Position numbers and translations under genes: made by a program. The notes beneath the pieces are model-generated. The model had not been told where the DNA came from and did not search any database. It saw only the letters and a list, made by a program, of their open reading frames with translations. A DNA stretch of 64,000 bases from Priestia abyssalis (lineage in GTDB: Bacteria > Bacillota > Bacilli > Bacillales > Bacillaceae_H): NCBI RefSeq assembly GCF_002019595.1, contig NZ_KV917369.1, positions 468,458-532,457 of the forward strand, written 5' to 3'. Positions 60,462 to 64,000 of the stretch are shown here, piece by piece (position 1 is the first letter of the stretch; each line of letters opens with the position of its first letter).

Positions 60462-62420
60462 ATGCAAGAGACATTAAAAAAGGAAATGAATGAAACCGCT
60501 ATCTTAGAGAAATATGATGCAGAATCAAGAACAAAAAAAATCGATAAAGGCTTTTGGCGCTGGGTCATCTTAGTTTTGAGTGTTAGTCTGGCAGGTTACC
60601 ATTTATACTCATCGTTTTTCGGTTCGCTCGATGCACTTAGACACCGTTCCCTTCATACCGCTGTGATTGCAGCACTAGTGTTTATTTTATATCCAGCTTT
60701 TTTCAAGAAGAAAAAAGATAAGGTGAGTGTGTTCGATATCCTTTGGATGCTGGCAGCCCTTTCGACAACTGCCTATATGTTCATTGATTACGAAAATATT
60801 GCGATACGTATGTCAGTCTACATGCCAAGTACAATTGACATTTTCTTTGGAATTATCTTGATTGCTGTTGTTGTAGAAGGCGGAAGACGTGTAGCTGGTA
60901 ATGCTTTAACCATTTTAGCCGTACTCTTTTTAGCTTACGCCTTTTTCGGGCAATACGCGCCTAGTTTATTACGTCATTCGGGAAAAGATGTCGAGGATAT
61001 TGTGACATATATGTATTTATCCACAGAAGGGATTTTTGGTATTGCGATCTCGGTTTCTGCTTCCTATATCATTCTATTTATCTTGTTTGGTGCATTTTTA
61101 AATCGTTCAGGAATGGGGAAATTTTTCACGGATATCTCCATGGGATTAGCGGGTCATACATCTGGTGGTCCAGCAAAAGTGTCGGTTATTTCAAGTGGTT
61201 TGCTCGGATCCATTAATGGTAGTGCACTTGCCAATGTCGTAACGACAGGGGCATTTACAATTCCGTTAATGAAGCGCGTTGGATACAAACCAGAATTTGC
61301 GGGTGCTGTCGAAGCTACTGCCTCAGTTGGTGGTCAAATTCTCCCGCCGGTTATGGGGGCAACTGCGTTTATTATGGCTGAAACTCTTGGAATGCCGTAC
61401 AATCAAATCGCTTTAGCAGCAATCCTGCCAGCTTTGCTTTATTACCTTGGTATTATTTTCATCGTTCATTTCCGAGCAAAGAAACTGGGATTGCACGGAT
61501 TGAGTAAGGAAGAACTGCCAAATGTCTTAGAAACATTAAAAAAAGGCGGACATTTGCTCATTCCGATCATTGTTTTAATCGGTTTATTAATGGCTGGAAA
61601 AACACCATTGTTTGCAGCGTTTGTTGCGATTGTTCTTTCCATTGTTGTCAGCTGGTTTAATAAAGAGACTCGAATGGGCCCAAGAGAAATTATTCAGGCG
61701 ATGGAAGAAGGGATTCGTTCCTCACTCGGTGTTGCGATGTCTTGTGCGATTGTTGGAATTATCGTTGGAGTTAGTACATTAACGGGCCTTGGCCCGAAAT
61801 TGACACAATCAATTCTTGTACTTGGGCAAGGTGAAATCGTGTTAACCCTTATTTTCACAATGGTAGCCTGTATCATCATGGGAATGGGATTGCCATCAAT
61901 TCCAACGTATATCATTACATCGACCATGGCTGCGCCTGCACTTCTTGAACTGGGGATTGCACCGTTTTTAACGCATATGTTTGTATTCTACTTTGGTATT
62001 TTAGCCAATGTCACACCGCCAGTAGCACTAGCAGCCTTTGCGGGAGCGGGGATAGCGGGAGGAAACCCAACTAAAACAGGCTTTGAGTCTATGAGACTTG
62101 CGATGTCTGGTTTTATCATTCCATTCGTTTTTGTCTTTTCCCCATCGCTTCTTATGATGGACGTATCAGGGCCGCTTGAAGTCATTTCAGTTACAGCTAC
62201 ATCCATTATTGGCATACTTGGCCTAAGTGCAGCGATTGAGCGCTATTTCTTGACCGATATGCAGTTGCCAGTGGCGCTTATCTGTTTTGTCGGATCAATA
62301 ACTCTAATCATTCCAGGAGCAGTGACCGATATCATCGGACTCATCATCTTGATAGGTGTTGCAGTCTACCAGTGGTCAAGAAAAGGGAAATTTAAACAGA
62401 ATGAAAAACTATCTGCGTAA
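60462..62420 (+). CDS. TRAP transporter permease, fused DctQ-DctM type
   Basis: 652 aa, 23 bp after the binding protein. The N-terminal part (about 30-120) supplies the DctQ-like helices; the rest is the DctM domain with about 12 helices. Recognisable are GRRVAGNALTILAVLFLAYA, GLLGSINGSALANVVTTGAF, EATASVGGQILPPVMGATAF and IMGMGLPSIPTYIITSTMAA. Fused QM permeases pair with TAXI binding proteins. It imports the substrate with sodium or protons. A terminator follows, so the two genes form one sigma-54-driven operon. Confidence 0.94.
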   Translation: MQETLKKEMNETAILEKYDAESRTKKIDKGFWRWVILVLSVSLAGYHLYSSFFGSLDALRHRSLHTAVIAALVFILYPAFFKKKKDKVSVFDILWMLAALSTTAYMFIDYENIAIRMSVYMPSTIDIFFGIILIAVVVEGGRRVAGNALTILAVLFLAYAFFGQYAPSLLRHSGKDVEDIVTYMYLSTEGIFGIAISVSASYIILFILFGAFLNRSGMGKFFTDISMGLAGHTSGGPAKVSVISSGLLGSINGSALANVVTTGAFTIPLMKRVGYKPEFAGAVEATASVGGQILPPVMGATAFIMAETLGMPYNQIALAAILPALLYYLGIIFIVHFRAKKLGLHGLSKEELPNVLETLKKGGHLLIPIIVLIGLLMAGKTPLFAAFVAIVLSIVVSWFNKETRMGPREIIQAMEEGIRSSLGVAMSCAIVGIIVGVSTLTGLGPKLTQSILVLGQGEIVLTLIFTMVACIIMGMGLPSIPTYIITSTMAAPALLELGIAPFLTHMFVFYFGILANVTPPVALAAFAGAGIAGGNPTKTGFESMRLAMSGFIIPFVFVFSPSLLMMDVSGPLEVISVTATSIIGILGLSAAIERYFLTDMQLPVALICFVGSITLIIPGAVTDIIGLIILIGVAVYQWSRKGKFKQNEKLSA

Positions 62421-62426
62421 ATAATG

Positions 62427-62475
62427 GGGATAACCTAGATGGCTGATTTTGCCCTTTGGGTTATCCTTATTATTT
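62427..62475 (+). terminator. Terminator of the TRAP operon
   Basis: GGATAACC (62428-62435) pairs with GGTTATCC (62459-62466), followed by TTATTATTTT. Confidence 0.75.
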
Positions 62476-62603
62476 TCCTATACTGCTTGATTGCAATACA
62501 AGTAAAATAATCCTCCATCTATATAAATAACACGACACATCTTCATTCAATCGAGAAACATCAACGTCGGTGCCCCAAACAACTTGAATTTGCTCTCAAG
62601 GGA

Positions 62604-62656
62604 TTCACCTATGCGGATGGCGCCAACCCCGCAAGAGGGGGTGTCAGCCGCTTAGG
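62604..62656. repeat. Dispersed palindromic repeat, copy 2
   Basis: Inverse-orientation relative of 36893-36935: 26 of 27 bases shared over 62604-62630, including GCGGATGGCGCCAACCCC. The copy continues into a hairpin AACCCC/GGGGGT with CTATGCGG/CCGCTTAGG outside. The rest of 62476-62850 shows no gene. Confidence 0.85.
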
Positions 62657-62875
62657 TCTAGAAACTTTGGCATGGTCGTTCTTTGGTCATGTCGAATTTT
62701 CTAAATCGATCTATATAGTTCAAGAAAATAGAATTCAAGCTTTGATATGATAAAGGTGAATACTGTTGAAATTTGTCTGTTAAAAAGAAGGAGAAAGATA
62801 TTCTAATATCGAAAGTTTTCAAATTTAGGACATTCCCTAAAAGAATGCCGGCACTTAGTGAATGGAGGAAATGAT

Positions 62876-63619
62876 TTGCTTATCATCTTGACTATGTTTG
62901 CACTAGGAGCCTTGCTCGGTTTCGTAGGAGCGGGAGGAGCGGGCTTTATTATTGCTGTATTGATGCTTTTATTTAAAGTTCCGATTTACAAAGCGCTTGG
63001 AACATCGCTTGCAGCCATGATTTTTACGAGTTTATCCGGTGCTTTCAGCCATTACAGAGAAGGAAATGTGGCAATGAAAGCCGGGGTAATAACGGGATTG
63101 TTCGGGGCCTTTGGAGCTTTTATAGGATCGAAAATTGCTTTTATGATTTCAAGCGATATTTTACCTTGGTTAACAGCCGGAATGTTATTTTTATCTTCTA
63201 TTTTGCTTTTAGTTCGTTTATTTGTCATCAAAAGCAGTAAAGACGAGAAGGAAGAAGAGAGTCATTCGTTTTTTATCGGAAAAGCAGCCTTCTTAGGTCT
63301 TCTATTTGGCACAGTATCAGGTACTGTGGGGATTGGGTCCGCACCGTTTATTCAAGTTGGTCTATACACGCTTCTTGGGTTATCGATTCGCCAATCAGTA
63401 GGTACGACCATGCTTGTTATTATACCCATCGCACTAGGAGGAGGGGTTGGCTACGTTCTGGAAGGGTATTTGGATTTCTTCTTATTATTCCAAGTGCTGA
63501 TAGGAACGATGACAGGGGCTTATGTTGGAGCGAAGTTTACAAACTTAGTGCCGAAAAATCTTTTGAAAGTAACCATGGTCGCCACGCCCGCATTGGCCGC
63601 TCTGCTTTTAGTAATCTAG
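62876..63619 (+). CDS. TauE/SafE family permease
   Basis: 247 aa from TTG 62876, six bases after GGAGG; the in-frame GTG at 62858 lies upstream of that site. About eight membrane helices in two similar halves: LGFVGAGGAGFIIAVLMLLF with ALGTSLAAMIFTSLSGAFSH in the first, and GLLFGTVSGTVGIGSAPFIQ with QSVGTTMLVIIPIALGGGVG in the second. TauE/SafE proteins move sulfite, sulfoacetate or other anions, usually outward. Substrate unknown. Stand-alone gene after the TRAP operon. Confidence 0.9.
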   Translation: MLIILTMFALGALLGFVGAGGAGFIIAVLMLLFKVPIYKALGTSLAAMIFTSLSGAFSHYREGNVAMKAGVITGLFGAFGAFIGSKIAFMISSDILPWLTAGMLFLSSILLLVRLFVIKSSKDEKEEESHSFFIGKAAFLGLLFGTVSGTVGIGSAPFIQVGLYTLLGLSIRQSVGTTMLVIIPIALGGGVGYVLEGYLDFFLLFQVLIGTMTGAYVGAKFTNLVPKNLLKVTMVATPALAALLLVI

Positions 63620-63660
63620 AAAGAGGCTATATGTGTATGGCTGTTCCATAAGTTCTAAGC

Positions 63661-63731
63661 AGGCCGTCCAGATTATTTTTTTACTGACCTGTTACTAAAT
63701 CCTTAATTTTACTGGATTCACTTGACGGCCC
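63661..63731. repeat. Hairpin related to the 50170-50228 element
   Basis: GGCCGTC (63662-63668) pairs with GACGGCC (63724-63730), and CCAG with CTGG. It shares the loop-side order TACTG ... CCTT ... TTTACTGG(A/G)TT ... GGCCCCTTCA-like with the hairpin at 50170. Similar size and placement suggest one repeat family. The rest of 63620-63840 has no gene. Confidence 0.5.
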
Positions 63732-63850
63732 CTTCAAAAAAAAATTGGTCATTTCACATTATGAAATAACCTCGTTGAAAAAAAGTCCCTCTTAATTGAT
63801 TATATAGCATATAGAGTTTTTAAAATATTCTGTTTACTAGGGGGAGCGAC

Positions 63851-64000
63851 ATGGGAATTCGAACAGGTGCCGACTATATTGAAGCGTTAAAATCTAGACA
63901 GCCGGAAGTGTGGCTGAAAGGAAAAAAAGTAGTGGATTTAGTGAATGAACCTGTATTCAAACAACCTATTCAAGAGATTGCGAAGCTGTATGATATGCAG
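63851..64000 (+). CDS. HpaB-type 4-hydroxyphenylacetate 3-monooxygenase (3' end outside window)
   Basis: The first 50 residues are visible: [20 protein letters not shown] then [20 protein letters not shown] and [13 protein letters not shown] follows AGGGGGAGCGAC. The RTGxxYIExLK opening and the pattern F-xx-PIxxIAxLYDxQ are the N-terminal signature of the HpaB / 4-hydroxybutyryl-CoA dehydratase-like acyl-CoA dehydrogenase fold. HpaB is a FADH2-dependent aromatic hydroxylase. With only 50 residues the exact substrate class cannot be told. Confidence 0.75.
   Translation, partial: MGIRTGADYIEALKSRQPEVWLKGKKVVDLVNEPVFKQPIQEIAKLYDMQ

Overview
The window looks like chromosomal DNA of an endospore-forming Bacillaceae (low-GC Firmicute). 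The reasons are low GC content, strong AGGAGG-type ribosome binding sites with many TTG/GTG starts, dense Rho-independent terminators, and Bacillus-type genes: CwlJ germination hydrolase, a Spo0E-like phosphatase domain, a YfiT-type bacillithiol transferase, HelD, SLH-domain proteins, 3D-domain cell-wall proteins with WalR boxes, and a secreted alpha-amylase like that of Priestia megaterium. The genus cannot be fixed from the sequence alone.

Layout. (1) 1-9.03 kb is the right part of a mobile island. It carries a partial OLD-family nuclease, a TIR-domain protein paired with a small membrane protein (likely defence), small hypothetical genes, a divergent sigma-70-like factor, a serine resolvase with its res site, and a BRO/ANT antirepressor. 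A tRNA-Val 3' fragment at 8981-9027 is the probable attachment-site scar at the island edge. (2) 9-31 kb is ordinary but eroded chromosome: GrpB, DinB and YfiT proteins, HelD, an MFS exporter, alpha-amylase, SLH proteins, a metallophosphoesterase, CwlJ, and guaC. It contains several pseudogenes (RpiR regulator, retropepsin pair, HU, DUF4822). guaC is preceded by a promoter, a guanine-type riboswitch aptamer and a terminator whose 5' arm overlaps the aptamer. (3) 29.5-43 kb holds a large TPR/dynamin GTPase, a coiled-coil 3D-domain protein, a CobA-HemD-like fusion, an L,D-transpeptidase, an SDR followed by a tandem PTPS protein, and a GGDEF-EAL protein. (4) 43-50 kb is a catabolic group: IclR regulator, RocB-like M20 peptidase, cytosine-deaminase-like amidohydrolase, an HD phosphohydrolase, a YocH-like LysM/3D protein and a second M20 hydrolase. 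(5) 50.1-52 kb is an IS110-family element with a recognisable bridge-RNA candidate. (6) 52-62.4 kb is a coherent five-carbon dicarboxylate module: GntR regulator, L-2-hydroxyglutarate oxidase (lhgO), a DUF3870 protein, glutarate hydroxylase (glaH), a sensor kinase with a periplasmic-binding-type sensor, an NtrC-type sigma-54 activator, and a TAXI-TRAP transporter behind a sigma-54 promoter. (7) 62.8 kb to the end holds a TauE/SafE permease and the start of an HpaB-family monooxygenase.

How it works together. In module 6 the kinase and regulator probably sense an external substrate and switch on the TRAP transporter through sigma-54. GlaH would hydroxylate glutarate to L-2-hydroxyglutarate while consuming 2-oxoglutarate, and LhgO would return L-2-hydroxyglutarate to 2-oxoglutarate. 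The GntR protein has a clear dyad operator in front of its own operon and a near-identical half-site in the structured, terminator-bearing leader of glaH. The most notable regulatory finding is the guaC leader: its geometry predicts that guanine turns GMP reductase on, whereas most guanine riboswitches turn genes off.
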